Shown here piece by piece: positions 24,459 through 32,951 of a DNA stretch of 64,000 nt (positions are counted from its first letter, which is position 1; the number at the start of each line of letters is the position of its first letter). The translations under genes were made by a program, and so were the position numbers. This stretch comes from Streptomyces sp. NBC_00287 (GTDB lineage: Bacteria; Actinomycetota; Actinomycetes; Streptomycetales; Streptomycetaceae), in assembly GCF_036173105.1 (NCBI RefSeq), contig NZ_CP108053.1, positions 8,122,001 to 8,186,000 of the forward strand, written 5' to 3'. The notes below the pieces were generated by a model. That model ran no database searches and was not told where the DNA came from. It saw only the letters and a list, made by a program, of their open reading frames with translations.

Positions 24459-25459
24459 GCCTGCCGTACCTCCTCGATCGTGACGGGGCGGTGCTCGTGC
24501 AGCGACAGTGTGCACGCCTCGGCGATCCAGCCTGCCTCCAGGGCGTCCGCGACCGTGCACGGGGAGGTCCGGGTGCCCGCCACGAGCTCGGTGAACGCGG
24601 TGAGTTCGGCGCGGTAGGCGGCGGTGAAGCGGTCCATGAAGAAGTCGTGCGGGGTGCCGGAGGGGAAGGTCACCCCGGGTTCGACCGAGCGCAGCGGCAG
24701 CTTGTCCTCGAGGCCCACGGCGATCGAGTCCGTGAAGCCGTGGATCTCCATGCGGACGTCGTAACCGCGGGCGTTGTGGCGGGAGTTGGAGACCACCGCG
24801 ATGGTGTCGTCGTCCAGGGTGAGGATCGCGCCCGTGGTGTCGGCGTCGCCCGCTTCCTGGATGAAGTCGGCGCCCCGGTTGCCGCCGACGGCGTACACCT
24901 CGGTCACCTCGCGCCCTGTCACCCAGCGGATGATGTCGAAGTCGTGCACCGAGCAGTCCCGGAAGATGCCTCCGGAGGCGGCGATGTACGCGGCCGGCGG
25001 CGGCGCGGGGTCCAGCGTGGTCGACCGTACGGTGTGCAGCTTGCCCAGCTCTCCGGCCTGCACGGCGGTGCGGGCGGCGACGAAACCGGCGTCGAAGCGG
25101 CGGTTGAAGCCGATCTGGATCGGCACGCCGGAGCCCTCGACGGCCTTGAGTACCTGGACGCCCGCGGCCATGGTCTTGGCTACGGGCTTCTCGCAGAAGA
25201 CGGGGACACCGGCCTCGACCCCGGCCAGGATCAGCTCGGGATGGGCGTCGGTGGCCGCCGCGACGACGATGCCGTCCACCCCGGCGGCCAGCAGGGCCTC
25301 GGGCGAGTCCACGACCTCGCCACCGAACCGCTCGGCGGCGGACTTGGCCGCGTCCGCGAACGGGTCGGTCAGGACGAGGGAGTCGACGGCGTCGAGTCCG
25401 GAGAGGGTCTCGGCGTGAAAGGCGCCGATGCGGCCGAGGCCGAGGATTCCGATACGCAT
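24455..25459 (-). CDS. Inositol 2-dehydrogenase-like protein
   Basis: The protein is 334 aa, the normal IolG length. RIGILGLGRIGAFHAETL binds NAD; PVFCEKPVAKTMAAGVQVLK carries the catalytic Lys. IQIGFNRRFDAGFVAARTAV and GGIFRDCSVHDFDIIRWVTG carry the Asp/His pair of myo-inositol dehydrogenases. This is the closest match to classical IolG in the window. Third gene of the leftward operon after the SDR; its stop overlaps the next gene. Oxidises myo-inositol or a close isomer to a ketone, inferred from the family. Confidence 0.88.
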   Translation of the reverse strand: MRIGILGLGRIGAFHAETLSGLDAVDSLVLTDPFADAAKSAAERFGGEVVDSPEALLAAGVDGIVVAAATDAHPELILAGVEAGVPVFCEKPVAKTMAAGVQVLKAVEGSGVPIQIGFNRRFDAGFVAARTAVQAGELGKLHTVRSTTLDPAPPPAAYIAASGGIFRDCSVHDFDIIRWVTGREVTEVYAVGGNRGADFIQEAGDADTTGAILTLDDDTIAVVSNSRHNARGYDVRMEIHGFTDSIAVGLEDKLPLRSVEPGVTFPSGTPHDFFMDRFTAAYRAELTAFTELVAGTRTSPCTVADALEAGWIAEACTLSLHEHRPVTIEEVRQA

Positions 25460-25485
25460 GGTGGTGCAGCTCCTGGATGAGGGTT

Positions 25486-26262
25486 TCAGTCGAGTCCGCC
25501 GAGCACGTTCTGGTCCCAGTCGATCACCGATCCGGTGACCACCCCGGAGCGATCCGAGAGCAGGAACACCACGAAGTCGGCGATCTCGTCCGGTTGGCCG
25601 AGCTTGCCCATCGGCAGCCGGGCGGCGGCACGCTCGCGCCAGTCGTCCCCGGCGCCGTGGAAGGTCCGCTGGGTCGCGTCCTCGCCCTCGGTCTGAGTCC
25701 AGCCGATGTTGAGGCCGTTGATCCGGATCCGGTCGAAGCGGTGGGCGTGGGCGGCGTTGCGGGTCAGCCCGATCAGTCCGGCCTTGGCGGAGACGTACGG
25801 CGCGAGGAACGGCTGTCCGCCGTGTGCCGAGGACGTGATGATGTTGACGATCGTGCCGGGCGCCTCCCGGGCCACCATGTCCGCGACCGCGGCCTGCATG
25901 GCGAAGAAGGGCGCCTTGAGGTTGATCGCGATGTGCTGGTCGAACAGCTCGGGCGTGGTGTCCAGCAGCGTGCCCCGGGAGGTGAGCCCCGCCGCGTTCA
26001 CCAGGCAGTCGATCCGGCCGTGGGCCGCCACGACCTCGGCGACGGAGGCCTTCGCCTGCTCGGCGTCCGCCAGATCGGCCCGGACGAAGAGTGCCTTGCC
26101 GCCGACGGCGTTCAGCTCCGCCACCAGTGCCTCACCGGGCTCGGCGCGCCGACCGGTGACGGCCACCGTCGCTCCCTCGCGCACGGCCGCCCGCGCGACG
26201 GCGGCACCGACGCCCTGGGTACCGCCGTTGACGAGGGCGACCTTGTCGTCGAGAAGTCCCAT
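25486..26262 (-). CDS. SDR-family oxidoreductase
   Basis: Classical short-chain dehydrogenase of 258 aa: NAD(P) motif NGGTQGVGAAVARAA, NNAG-equivalent CLVNAAGLTS, Ser in NIITSSAHGGQPFLAP, catalytic YVSAK, and INGLNIGWTQTEGED. WDQNVLGG near the C-terminus is typical of Streptomyces sugar/polyol SDRs. It sits 16 bp from the dioxygenase gene and 26 bp before the IolG-like gene in the same operon, so it probably handles a ketone or alcohol made by these partners. Specific substrate unknown. Confidence 0.87.
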   Translation of the reverse strand: MGLLDDKVALVNGGTQGVGAAVARAAVREGATVAVTGRRAEPGEALVAELNAVGGKALFVRADLADAEQAKASVAEVVAAHGRIDCLVNAAGLTSRGTLLDTTPELFDQHIAINLKAPFFAMQAAVADMVAREAPGTIVNIITSSAHGGQPFLAPYVSAKAGLIGLTRNAAHAHRFDRIRINGLNIGWTQTEGEDATQRTFHGAGDDWRERAAARLPMGKLGQPDEIADFVVFLLSDRSGVVTGSVIDWDQNVLGGLD

Positions 26263-26278
26263 GTCGTTCCGGGTCCTT

Positions 26279-27403
26279 TCAGCTCTGGCGCCGCGCGGCG
26301 CCGGCCCTCAGTTCGAGGCGCAGGGCCTCGGGGGTCCAGGCCTCGCGCAGCGCGCGCCGTACGACGTCCGCCTGTGAGGGCGGGGCGAGTCCGTCGACGG
26401 GCGGGTCGTTGTCGAGGTTGGTGGGGAAGGGGTAGCCCTCGGCGCTCGCGGCGATCACGTTCTCCAGCCGGGCCTCGGCCACACCCTCGGCCCGGCGCTC
26501 CAGCAGCACGGGGTAGACGGTGTTCACGATCGCCCTGCGGTCCACGGTCTCCATCGCTCGCCCGAACGCGGAGGACACCTGGAGGAGGTTGGCGATGCGC
26601 CGCACGTCCGTCGAGCGGTTGGTGCCGGCGGCGTGGAACAGGGCCGGGTTGAAGAAGGCCGCGTCGCCCTTCGCCAGAGGCAGTTGGACGTGGTGGGCGT
26701 CGAAGTACTTCTGGAACTCCGGCCGCCGCCAGGCCAGATAGCCCGGCTCGTAAGTCTGCGAGTACGGCAGGTACATCGTCGGTCCCGACTCCACCGGCAT
26801 GTCGCCGTGCGCGACGGCGCCCTGGAGGGTCAGCACGGGGGAGAGGCGGTGTACGTGCGCCGGATAGGCGGCCGCCGTCTCGTCCGAGAGGAAGCCGAGG
26901 TGGTAGTCGCGGTGCGCGGTCTGGGCGGCGCCGCCCGGGTTGACGACGTTGACCTGTGAGGTGACCTGGTAGCCGGGACCGAGCCAGGCCCGGGACACCA
27001 GCGCAAGGACGTCGTTGGCGTAGTAGTCGGCGAAGGCCTCCGGGTCGTGGAGGGCCGCCTTCTCCAGGGCGTTCCAGATCCGGTCGTTGGACCCGGGTTT
27101 GGCGAAGTGGTCTCCGGCGTTCGCACCCGAGGCGCGCTGCTCGGCGATCAGGGCCTCGAACACTCCGGTGAGCCGGTCGACCACCGCCGGGTCCGGGAAG
27201 GCGCCCCGGAAGACCACGACACCAGGACCGTCGGTGAGGGCGCGGATCAGCTCGTCACCGGGCGCGGTCCCGTCGTAGACGAGCACATTGCGCTCGACGG
27301 CGACGGCGTGCGGGTAGTCGGCGGGGTCGGTGGTCCGCTCGACCAGCGCCCGGAAGGCGTCCAGGTCGCAGTCCTCGGCGGACAGCCAGGAGGTGAAGGA
27401 CAT
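26279..27403 (-). CDS. Phytanoyl-CoA dioxygenase family (Fe(II)/2-oxoglutarate) enzyme
   Basis: The protein is 374 aa. The double-stranded beta-helix core carries the iron facial triad: HRDYHLGF (His-x-Asp) and the distal His in NPALFHAAGTNRSTDVRRI, whose Arg would bind 2-oxoglutarate. PGVVVFRGAFPDPAVVDRL is the usual PhyH start. ESGPTMYLPYSQTYEPGYLA is also characteristic. Family members hydroxylate or demethylate small molecules. As first gene of an operon with an SDR and two cyclitol-type dehydrogenases, opposite a LacI gene, it may open the breakdown of a modified sugar or cyclitol, for example by removing an O-methyl group. That function is inference. Confidence 0.85.
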   Translation of the reverse strand: MSFTSWLSAEDCDLDAFRALVERTTDPADYPHAVAVERNVLVYDGTAPGDELIRALTDGPGVVVFRGAFPDPAVVDRLTGVFEALIAEQRASGANAGDHFAKPGSNDRIWNALEKAALHDPEAFADYYANDVLALVSRAWLGPGYQVTSQVNVVNPGGAAQTAHRDYHLGFLSDETAAAYPAHVHRLSPVLTLQGAVAHGDMPVESGPTMYLPYSQTYEPGYLAWRRPEFQKYFDAHHVQLPLAKGDAAFFNPALFHAAGTNRSTDVRRIANLLQVSSAFGRAMETVDRRAIVNTVYPVLLERRAEGVAEARLENVIAASAEGYPFPTNLDNDPPVDGLAPPSQADVVRRALREAWTPEALRLELRAGAARRQS

Positions 27404-27445
27404 CGGTGTCCTCTCGGTGACAGGAGTGCGGCAGCGCTGTCATTC

Positions 27446-27457
27446 TTGTCAGGACAA
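27446..27457. promoter_or_regulatory. Operator-like palindrome between the dioxygenase and LacI genes
   Basis: TTGTC-AG-GACAA, a perfect 5-base inverted repeat, lies in the 107-bp divergent promoter. It is 43 nt from the dioxygenase start and 54 nt from the LacI start. Plausible site for the adjacent LacI protein controlling both directions. Confidence 0.5.
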
Positions 27458-27510
27458 AGCCGTCGAACAACCAGCAGGCAGCCATCAAAAACCCCTCAAG
27501 GAGCAGCGGT

Positions 27511-28533
27511 ATGGGCCACCCCTTCCCGATCCGCGAGATCGCACGTCAGGCGGGTCTGAGCGAGGCCACCGTGGACCGGGTGCTCAATGGCAGGGGAGGG
27601 GTGCGGGAGAGCACCGAGCGCGAGGTCCGCCAGGCCATCGCCGACCTGGACCGGCAGCGCACCCAGGTCCGGCTGGTCGGCCGTACCTTCATGGTCGACA
27701 TCGTGATGCAGACCCCGGAGCGCTTCTCCACCGCCGTGCGGGCCGCGCTGGAGGCCGAACTGCCCTCCCTGCACCCGGCGGTGGTGCGCTCGCGCTTCCA
27801 CTTCCGGGAGACGGGCCCGGTGGCGGAGCTCACCCGGACGCTGGACCGGATCGCCCGGCGCGGCTCGCAGGGCGTGATCCTCAAGGCGCCCGACGTCCCC
27901 GAGGTCACGGCCGCCGTCGGACGGCTGACGGAGGCCGGGATTCCGGTGGTGACGCTGGTGACCGACCTGCCCTCCACCCCGCGCCTCGCCTATGTCGGCA
28001 TCGACAACCGGGCGGCCGGCGCGACCGCCGCGTACCTCATGGGCCAATGGCTCGGGGATCGTCCCGGGAATGTGCTGACCAGCCTCTCCAGCGGCTTCTT
28101 CCGCAATGAGGAGGAGCGCGAGATGGGCTTCCGCAGCGCCATGCGCGCCCGCCACCCCGAGCGCACGCTGGTGGAGATCGCCGAGGGCCAGGGCCTGGAC
28201 GCCACCCAGTACGACCTCGTCCGGGCCGCCGTCGAACGCGACCCCGGCATCCGCGCCGTCTACTCCATCGGCGGCGGCAACATCGCCACGCTGAGGGCCT
28301 TCGAGGACCTGGGCCGTGAGTGCGCGGTGTTCGTCGCGCACGACCTCGACCACGACAACACCCGGCTGCTGCGCGAGCACCGGCTGTCCGTCGTCCTCCA
28401 CCACGACTTGCGCCAGGACCTGCGCGAGGCCTGCCACCACGTCATGCGGGCGCACGGCGCGCTGCCGCCCGCGGGGCCCTGGCAGCCGTCCGCGATTCAG
28501 GTGGTGACGCCTTACAACATGCCTGCGGCTTGA
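27511..28533 (+). CDS. LacI-family transcriptional regulator (first of two)
   Basis: The protein is 340 aa. N-terminal HTH PIREIARQAGLSEATVDRVL with hinge LNGRGGVRESTEREVRQAI; C-terminal type I periplasmic-binding fold (VDIVMQTPERFSTAVRAALE, QGVILKAPDVPEVTAAV, LAYVGIDNRAAGATAAYLMG, AVYSIGGGNIATLRAFEDLG). The domain resembles sensors of sugars or cyclitols. AGGAG lies 8-12 nt before the ATG. Divergent from the dioxygenase operon, which it probably controls. Its end overlaps the convergent Gfo/Idh gene by 22 bp. Confidence 0.88.
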   Translation: MGHPFPIREIARQAGLSEATVDRVLNGRGGVRESTEREVRQAIADLDRQRTQVRLVGRTFMVDIVMQTPERFSTAVRAALEAELPSLHPAVVRSRFHFRETGPVAELTRTLDRIARRGSQGVILKAPDVPEVTAAVGRLTEAGIPVVTLVTDLPSTPRLAYVGIDNRAAGATAAYLMGQWLGDRPGNVLTSLSSGFFRNEEEREMGFRSAMRARHPERTLVEIAEGQGLDATQYDLVRAAVERDPGIRAVYSIGGGNIATLRAFEDLGRECAVFVAHDLDHDNTRLLREHRLSVVLHHDLRQDLREACHHVMRAHGALPPAGPWQPSAIQVVTPYNMPAA

Positions 28534-29684
28534 GGCAGTTCGACCCAGGCGCCGGTCTCCGCCGAGCGCGTCATCGCGTCGAGCGCGGTCGCGCTGTGCA
28601 CGGCGTCCGTGAGCGTGGCGCCGTACGCCTTGTCCTCGGCGATCGAGCGCAGAAAGCGGTAGGCCTCTACGACCTTCAGGTCGTCGTAGCCCATGGCGTT
28701 CGCGGCGCCGGGCTGGAAGGCGCCGAACTCGCCGTCGCCCGGGCCGACGTAGACCGTGCTGACGGGCTGGTCCTGGTAGGTGGTGCCGCGGCTGATGCCG
28801 AGCTCGTTCATACGGCGGAAGTCCCAGAAGACGGCGCCCTGGGTGCCGTGCACCTCGAAGCCGTAGGAGTTCTGCTCGCCGACCGAGACCCGGCAGGCCT
28901 CCAGGACGCCTCGGGCGCCGGAGGCGAAGCGGAGCAGGCAGCTGACGTAGTCCTCGTTCTCGACCGGGGCCAACTCGCCGCCCGAGGCGCGGGAGTGGCC
29001 CGCGGTGGCGCCGGTCGGCCGCGCCCGCTCCGGCACGAAGACCGCCGTGTCGGCGGTGAGGGACGTGATGTCGCCGAGCAGATACCGGGCCAGGTCCACA
29101 CCGTGCGAGGCGAGGTCGCCGAGGACTCCGCTGCCGCCGCGTTCCCGCTCGTAGCGCCACGTCAACGCGCCCTCCGGATGGGCGGCGTAGTCGCTGAACA
29201 GCCGCACGCGCGCGTGCGTGACCGTGCCGATCTCCCCGGCGGCGATCAGGTCGCGCGCCTTCTCCACCGCGGGCGCATTGCGGTAGTTGAAGCCGACCGC
29301 GCTGCGCACCCCGGCCTTCGCGACGGCGTCGGCGACCGCGCGGGCGTCCTCGGCGGTCAGGCCCACCGGCTTCTCGATCCACAGGTGCTTGCCCGCCTCG
29401 GCCATCGCGACGCCGATCTCGCGGTGCAGGAAGTTCGGGGCGGTGATGCTGACCGCCCGCACCCGGGGGTCGGCGGCCACCTCGCGCCAGTCGCGGGTCG
29501 TCGAGGCGAAGCCGAACTGCGCGGCGGCCTCCTCGGCCCGCCCCGGTACCTCCTCGGCGACGGTGATCAGCTCCGGGCGCAGTGGCAGGTGCGGATAGTG
29601 GTGGCGGACGCGGGCGTAGGCCTGGGTGTGCACCCGTCCCATCCAGCCGAATCCGACGACGGCGACACCGAGCGCATCCACCAT
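28512..29684 (-). CDS. Gfo/Idh/MocA family oxidoreductase
   Basis: The protein is 390 aa. VAVVGFGWMGRVHTQAYARV binds NAD(P); HLWIEKPVGLTAEDARAVAD carries the catalytic Lys. VGFNYRNAPAVEKARDLI and GVLGDLASHGVDLARYLLG give the conserved Asp-His region. The HYPHLPLRPELITVAEEVP insertion near the N-terminus is common in Streptomyces sugar dehydrogenases of this kind. The ATG has GAGGGG upstream. Divergent from the second LacI gene with two palindromic operators between them. Substrate unknown, presumably the ligand pathway of that LacI protein. Confidence 0.87.
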   Translation of the reverse strand: MVDALGVAVVGFGWMGRVHTQAYARVRHHYPHLPLRPELITVAEEVPGRAEEAAAQFGFASTTRDWREVAADPRVRAVSITAPNFLHREIGVAMAEAGKHLWIEKPVGLTAEDARAVADAVAKAGVRSAVGFNYRNAPAVEKARDLIAAGEIGTVTHARVRLFSDYAAHPEGALTWRYERERGGSGVLGDLASHGVDLARYLLGDITSLTADTAVFVPERARPTGATAGHSRASGGELAPVENEDYVSCLLRFASGARGVLEACRVSVGEQNSYGFEVHGTQGAVFWDFRRMNELGISRGTTYQDQPVSTVYVGPGDGEFGAFQPGAANAMGYDDLKVVEAYRFLRSIAEDKAYGATLTDAVHSATALDAMTRSAETGAWVELPQAAGML

Positions 29685-29697
29685 GACAGCCCCTCTT

Positions 29698-29709
29698 TGG
29701 ACCGGTCCA
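29698..29709. promoter_or_regulatory. LacI-type operator 1 (TGGACCGGTCCA)
   Basis: Perfect 12-base palindrome 14 nt upstream of the Gfo/Idh start, in the divergent promoter with the second LacI gene. The CG centre fits LacI-family operators. Confidence 0.65.
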
Positions 29710-29779
29710 GAACCTGTCCAACCCACACTGGGCGGGATTTGCGGCCGATGTCAACCCTTTGACAAGGTCACCGGGCCCA

Positions 29780-29791
29780 TGGAACGGTCCA
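29780..29791. promoter_or_regulatory. LacI-type operator 2 (TGGAACGGTCCA)
   Basis: Same palindrome with one mismatch, 71 bp from operator 1 (centre to centre about 82) and ending only 4 nt before the LacI start codon. Suggests autorepression. Confidence 0.6.
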
Positions 29792-29795
29792 TGTC

Positions 29796-30800
29796 ATGAG
29801 ACCGCCGACGATCCGTGACGTGGCCGACCGGGCCGGCGTCTCCAAGTCCCTGGTCTCGCTGGTGCTGCGCGGCTCCGAGCAGGTGCGGCCCGAGAAGCGG
29901 GAGGCCGTGCTGCGGGCCGTGCGCGAACTCGGCTACCGGCCGAACACCGCCGCGCGCAGCCTCAGCGAACGGCGCACCCGGACCGTCGGTGTCCTCCTGA
30001 ACGACCTGCGCAACCCCTGGTTCGTGGACCTGCTCGACGGGCTGAACTCACTCCTGCACGACAACGGCCTGCACATGCTGCTCGCCGACGCCCGGCTCAA
30101 TCGCCGCACCGGACAGGACCCGGCCGACCCCTTCCTCGACCTGCGCGTCGACGGCCTGGTCGTGGTCGGCACCCTGCCCGACCCGGCCGCGCTCGGGGCG
30201 GTCGCCGCGCGGATGCCGGTGGTCGTGGCGGGCGCTCGTGAGGCGGTGCCGCCGCGCGTGGACGTCGTCGCGGGGGACGACGAGCAGGGCGCGCGGCTGG
30301 TCACCGAGCACCTCATCGGCCTCGGCCACCGCCGGATCGCGCACATCGCGGGCTACGGCGCGGTCGGCGAACTGCGCCGCCGCAGCTTCGAGGCGACGAT
30401 GCGGGCGCACGGACTCGCGGACCACGCGCGCGTGGCGCCCAGCGACATGACCGAGGAGGGCGGCTACCGCACGATGGTGCGGCTGCTGGGCCGCCCCGAC
30501 CGGCCGACCGCCGTGTTCGCCGTCAACGACATCGCCTGCGTCGGCGCGCTGTCGGCGGCCGAGGAACTCGGCCTCGAAGTACCGCGCGACCTGTCCGTCG
30601 TCGGCTACGACAACACCAGCATCTCCCGGCTGCGGCACCTGTGGCTGACCACCGTGGACGGCGGCGGCCATGACGTCGGCCGGCGCGCCGCCCGCTGCCT
30701 CCTCGACCGCTTCGACCGCCCCGAGGCACCGGGCCGCGTCCATCTGGCCGCCCCCGCGCTGGAGATCCGGGGCACCACGGCCCCGCCGCTCACAGATTGA
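29796..30800 (+). CDS. LacI-family transcriptional regulator (second)
   Basis: The protein is 334 aa. HTH TIRDVADRAGVSKSLVSLVL with hinge helix region PNTAARSLSERRTRTVGVLL; effector domain with NPWFVDLLDGLNSLLHDNG, VDGLVVVGTLPDP, TEHLIGLGHRRIAHIAGYG, AVFAVNDIACVGALSAAEEL and LSVVGYDNTSISRLRHL. A standard sugar-responsive repressor. A palindrome abuts the ATG and no clear ribosome site is seen, so the mRNA may be leaderless. Divergent from the 28512-29684 dehydrogenase, its likely target. Ends 11 bp inside the convergent cupin gene. Confidence 0.9.
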   Translation: MRPPTIRDVADRAGVSKSLVSLVLRGSEQVRPEKREAVLRAVRELGYRPNTAARSLSERRTRTVGVLLNDLRNPWFVDLLDGLNSLLHDNGLHMLLADARLNRRTGQDPADPFLDLRVDGLVVVGTLPDPAALGAVAARMPVVVAGAREAVPPRVDVVAGDDEQGARLVTEHLIGLGHRRIAHIAGYGAVGELRRRSFEATMRAHGLADHARVAPSDMTEEGGYRTMVRLLGRPDRPTAVFAVNDIACVGALSAAEELGLEVPRDLSVVGYDNTSISRLRHLWLTTVDGGGHDVGRRAARCLLDRFDRPEAPGRVHLAAPALEIRGTTAPPLTD

Positions 30801-31134
30801 TCGCGTACGCCTTGCGCAGCGTCTCGTGCACCGTCCAGGTCGTACGGTCGCCCTCGCGCAGCACCGCCAGATCGCCGGGCCCCACCTTCAGCGTCGGCCC
30901 GCCCTCGACCTCGATGGTGGCCGACCCGCTGATCACCACGAACAGCTCGTCCGCCTCGGTGTCGGTGACGACGCCCGGGGTGATCTGCCAGACCCCGCGG
31001 ATCCGGCGGCCGTCCTCCGACTCCCAGACCACCTTCCCGGTCACCTCCGGTGTGCCGGAGACGATCTGCTCCGGGGCGAGGGGCTCGGGTTCGAGCTCGG
31101 CGTCGGGGACGTGCACAACGAAACTGTGGCTCAT
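30790..31134 (-). CDS. Small cupin-domain protein
   Basis: Single cupin barrel of 114 aa of the DUF861/ethanolamine-utilisation-like type: GKVVWESEDGRRIRGVWQIT, EADELFVVISGSATIEVEGG and LKVGPGDLAVLREGDRTTWT. The usual HxH metal ligands are absent in cupin motif 1 (DELFVV), so it may not bind metal. Small cupins of this type often bind sugars or act as accessory proteins. Convergent with the LacI gene; no clear operon partner. The 122 bp after its start show no other feature. Confidence 0.8.
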   Translation of the reverse strand: MSHSFVVHVPDAELEPEPLAPEQIVSGTPEVTGKVVWESEDGRRIRGVWQITPGVVTDTEADELFVVISGSATIEVEGGPTLKVGPGDLAVLREGDRTTWTVHETLRKAYAINL

Positions 31135-31256
31135 GCCCGGACCCTATCCAGCGGGAGTGGATCTCGGCCGTGGACAGAGTGTGGGGTATCGGCCCAGGTG
31201 GGAGGACACTTCGTCGCGACTGGCGGGGTGGCCGGGGCCGGGTGATCGTGGAGGGC

Positions 31257-31772
31257 ATGGCGCAGGAGACCACGGTCGCCATCGCACAGCCGCGTCGGCA
31301 CGACACCCGCGAGGCCGTCCTGTTCGGCGGTGTCTACGGCTCCGTCCTCGCGTGCTCGATGGTCGCGGCCCTCACCCAGTACGGCCACTCCTCCCAGGCC
31401 AGCCGCCGCTACGACGCCCTGTGGCTGCTGATCACCGCGCTGGCCTCCGCCCTCGCCCACGGCTATGCCCACTACATCGCCGAGCGCTCGCCGCACAGCC
31501 GCTGGGGCGCGCTGCGCGCCCTCGGCGACGAGTGGCCGCTGGTCCTGGCCGTGCTGCCGACGGTCGTGATCCTCGCCGGGGCGGGCTGGGGCTGGTGGCC
31601 GGCGAGCCGAGTGGAGTACCCCGCCTTCACCCTGAACATCGCCCTGCTGTTCACCCTGGGCCTGGTCACCGCCCGCTGGTCGCACCGCTCGTGGTTCGTC
31701 GCGGTGCTGATCGGCGTGGTGGATGCGCTTCTGGGGGTAGGCGTAGTGGTGGCGAACGCGTTCATCAAGTGA
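31257..31772 (+). CDS. Hypothetical integral membrane protein
   Basis: About 171 aa with four to five hydrophobic helices: AVLFGGVYGSVLACSMVAAL, ALWLLITALASALAHGYAHY, WPLVLAVLPTVVILAGAGWG, TLNIALLFTLGLVTARW and FVAVLIGVVDALLGVGVVVA. HGYAHYIAER gives a conserved-looking His/Glu cluster in a helix. I recognise no family with certainty. The start is unclear: the ATG at 31257 is directly preceded by GGAGGG, rather too close; GTG 31242 or 31248 would add a few residues. Monocistronic, with no functional hint from neighbours. Confidence 0.7.
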   Translation: MAQETTVAIAQPRRHDTREAVLFGGVYGSVLACSMVAALTQYGHSSQASRRYDALWLLITALASALAHGYAHYIAERSPHSRWGALRALGDEWPLVLAVLPTVVILAGAGWGWWPASRVEYPAFTLNIALLFTLGLVTARWSHRSWFVAVLIGVVDALLGVGVVVANAFIK

Positions 31773-31856
31773 CGCGGCAGGTGTCGTACACCAGTGACCA
31801 CCAGTGACCTCGCCGGACCGACAAGTGACGCGCCACGACCTCGTACGGGAGCGATC

Positions 31857-32948
31857 GTGAAGGACAAGGACCCCCTCGCATTCATCCACGAGTCCCCGCC
31901 CGTGCGGACCGTCCTGCGCCCCGGCGCCGCCACCGCCGCGACCCCCGAGGAGGCCCGGCGGCTGGGCCTGCGACGGCTGCTCGTGCTCTCCGGCCCGCGC
32001 GGCGCCGACACCGCGCGGGCCGTCGCGGACTCCCTCGGCCCGCTCTGCGCGGCTGTGCACACCGAGGCGCGGATGCATGTGCCCGTGGAGGTGGCCGACC
32101 ATGCCGTCGAGGCGGCGCGCGCGGCGGGCGCCGACGGGTGCGTCGCCGTCGGCGGCGGCTCCGCGATCGGCCTCGGCAAGGCCGTGGCCCTGCGCACCGG
32201 CCTGCCGCTGATCGCGGTGCCGTCCACCTACTCCGGCTCGGAGATGACCCCGGTCTGGGGCCTGACCGAACACGGCGTGAAACGCACCGGCCGCGACCCC
32301 GTCGTACAGCCGCGCAGTGTCGTCTACGACCCGGAACTGACCCTCTCCCTGCCGGTTCCGCTCTCCGTGACCAGCGGTGTCAACGCCATCGCGCACGCCG
32401 TTGAGGCCCTGTACGCGCAGGACGCCTCGCCCCTGACCCGGCTGACGGCCGAGGAGGGCGCCAGGGTGATGGCCGCCGCGCTGCCCGCGGTGGCCGACGA
32501 CCCCGAGTCGCTGGATGCCCGCAGCCGCGCCCTCTACGGGGCCTGGCTGTGCGGGGCGAGCCTGGGCGCCGCCACCATGGGCCTGCATCACAAGCTGTGC
32601 CATGTCCTCGGCGGCTCCTTCGACCTGCCGCACGCCGAGACGCACACGCTGGTGCTGCCGCACGTCCTCGCCTTCAACACCCCGGCCGCCCCCGAAGCCG
32701 CCGCGGCCGTCGCCCGCGCCCTGAACACGGACGACGCCCCGCGCGCCCTGTGGGAGCTGCCCAGGCGCCTCGGCGCACCGCGCTCTCTCGCCGAACTAGG
32801 CCTGTCCGACGCCGACTTGGCGCTCGCGGCGGCACAGACCACGGGCGAGGTGTCCGTCAACCCCCGCCCGGTGACGGCGGACGGGGTGCTGCACGTGCTG
32901 CGCGGGGCATACGAGGGTGCGCCGCCGGCGTCGTACGAAACGCTCTGA
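31857..32948 (+). CDS. Maleylacetate reductase (iron-type alcohol dehydrogenase family)
   Basis: Reduces maleylacetate to 3-oxoadipate with NAD(P)H in hydroxyquinol or chlorocatechol breakdown. The protein is 363 aa. GADGCVAVGGGSAIGLGKAV is the dinucleotide-binding loop; LIAVPSTYSGSEMTPVWGLT is typical of maleylacetate reductases. SVTSGVNAIAHAVEALYA and the HHKLCHVLGGSFDLPHAETH region carry the metal histidines. GTG start with GGGAG upstream. No hydroxyquinol dioxygenase lies in the window, so the source of maleylacetate is elsewhere or the substrate is a relative. Convergent with the next gene. Confidence 0.87.
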   Translation: MKDKDPLAFIHESPPVRTVLRPGAATAATPEEARRLGLRRLLVLSGPRGADTARAVADSLGPLCAAVHTEARMHVPVEVADHAVEAARAAGADGCVAVGGGSAIGLGKAVALRTGLPLIAVPSTYSGSEMTPVWGLTEHGVKRTGRDPVVQPRSVVYDPELTLSLPVPLSVTSGVNAIAHAVEALYAQDASPLTRLTAEEGARVMAAALPAVADDPESLDARSRALYGAWLCGASLGAATMGLHHKLCHVLGGSFDLPHAETHTLVLPHVLAFNTPAAPEAAAAVARALNTDDAPRALWELPRRLGAPRSLAELGLSDADLALAAAQTTGEVSVNPRPVTADGVLHVLRGAYEGAPPASYETL

Positions 32949-32951
32949 TCC

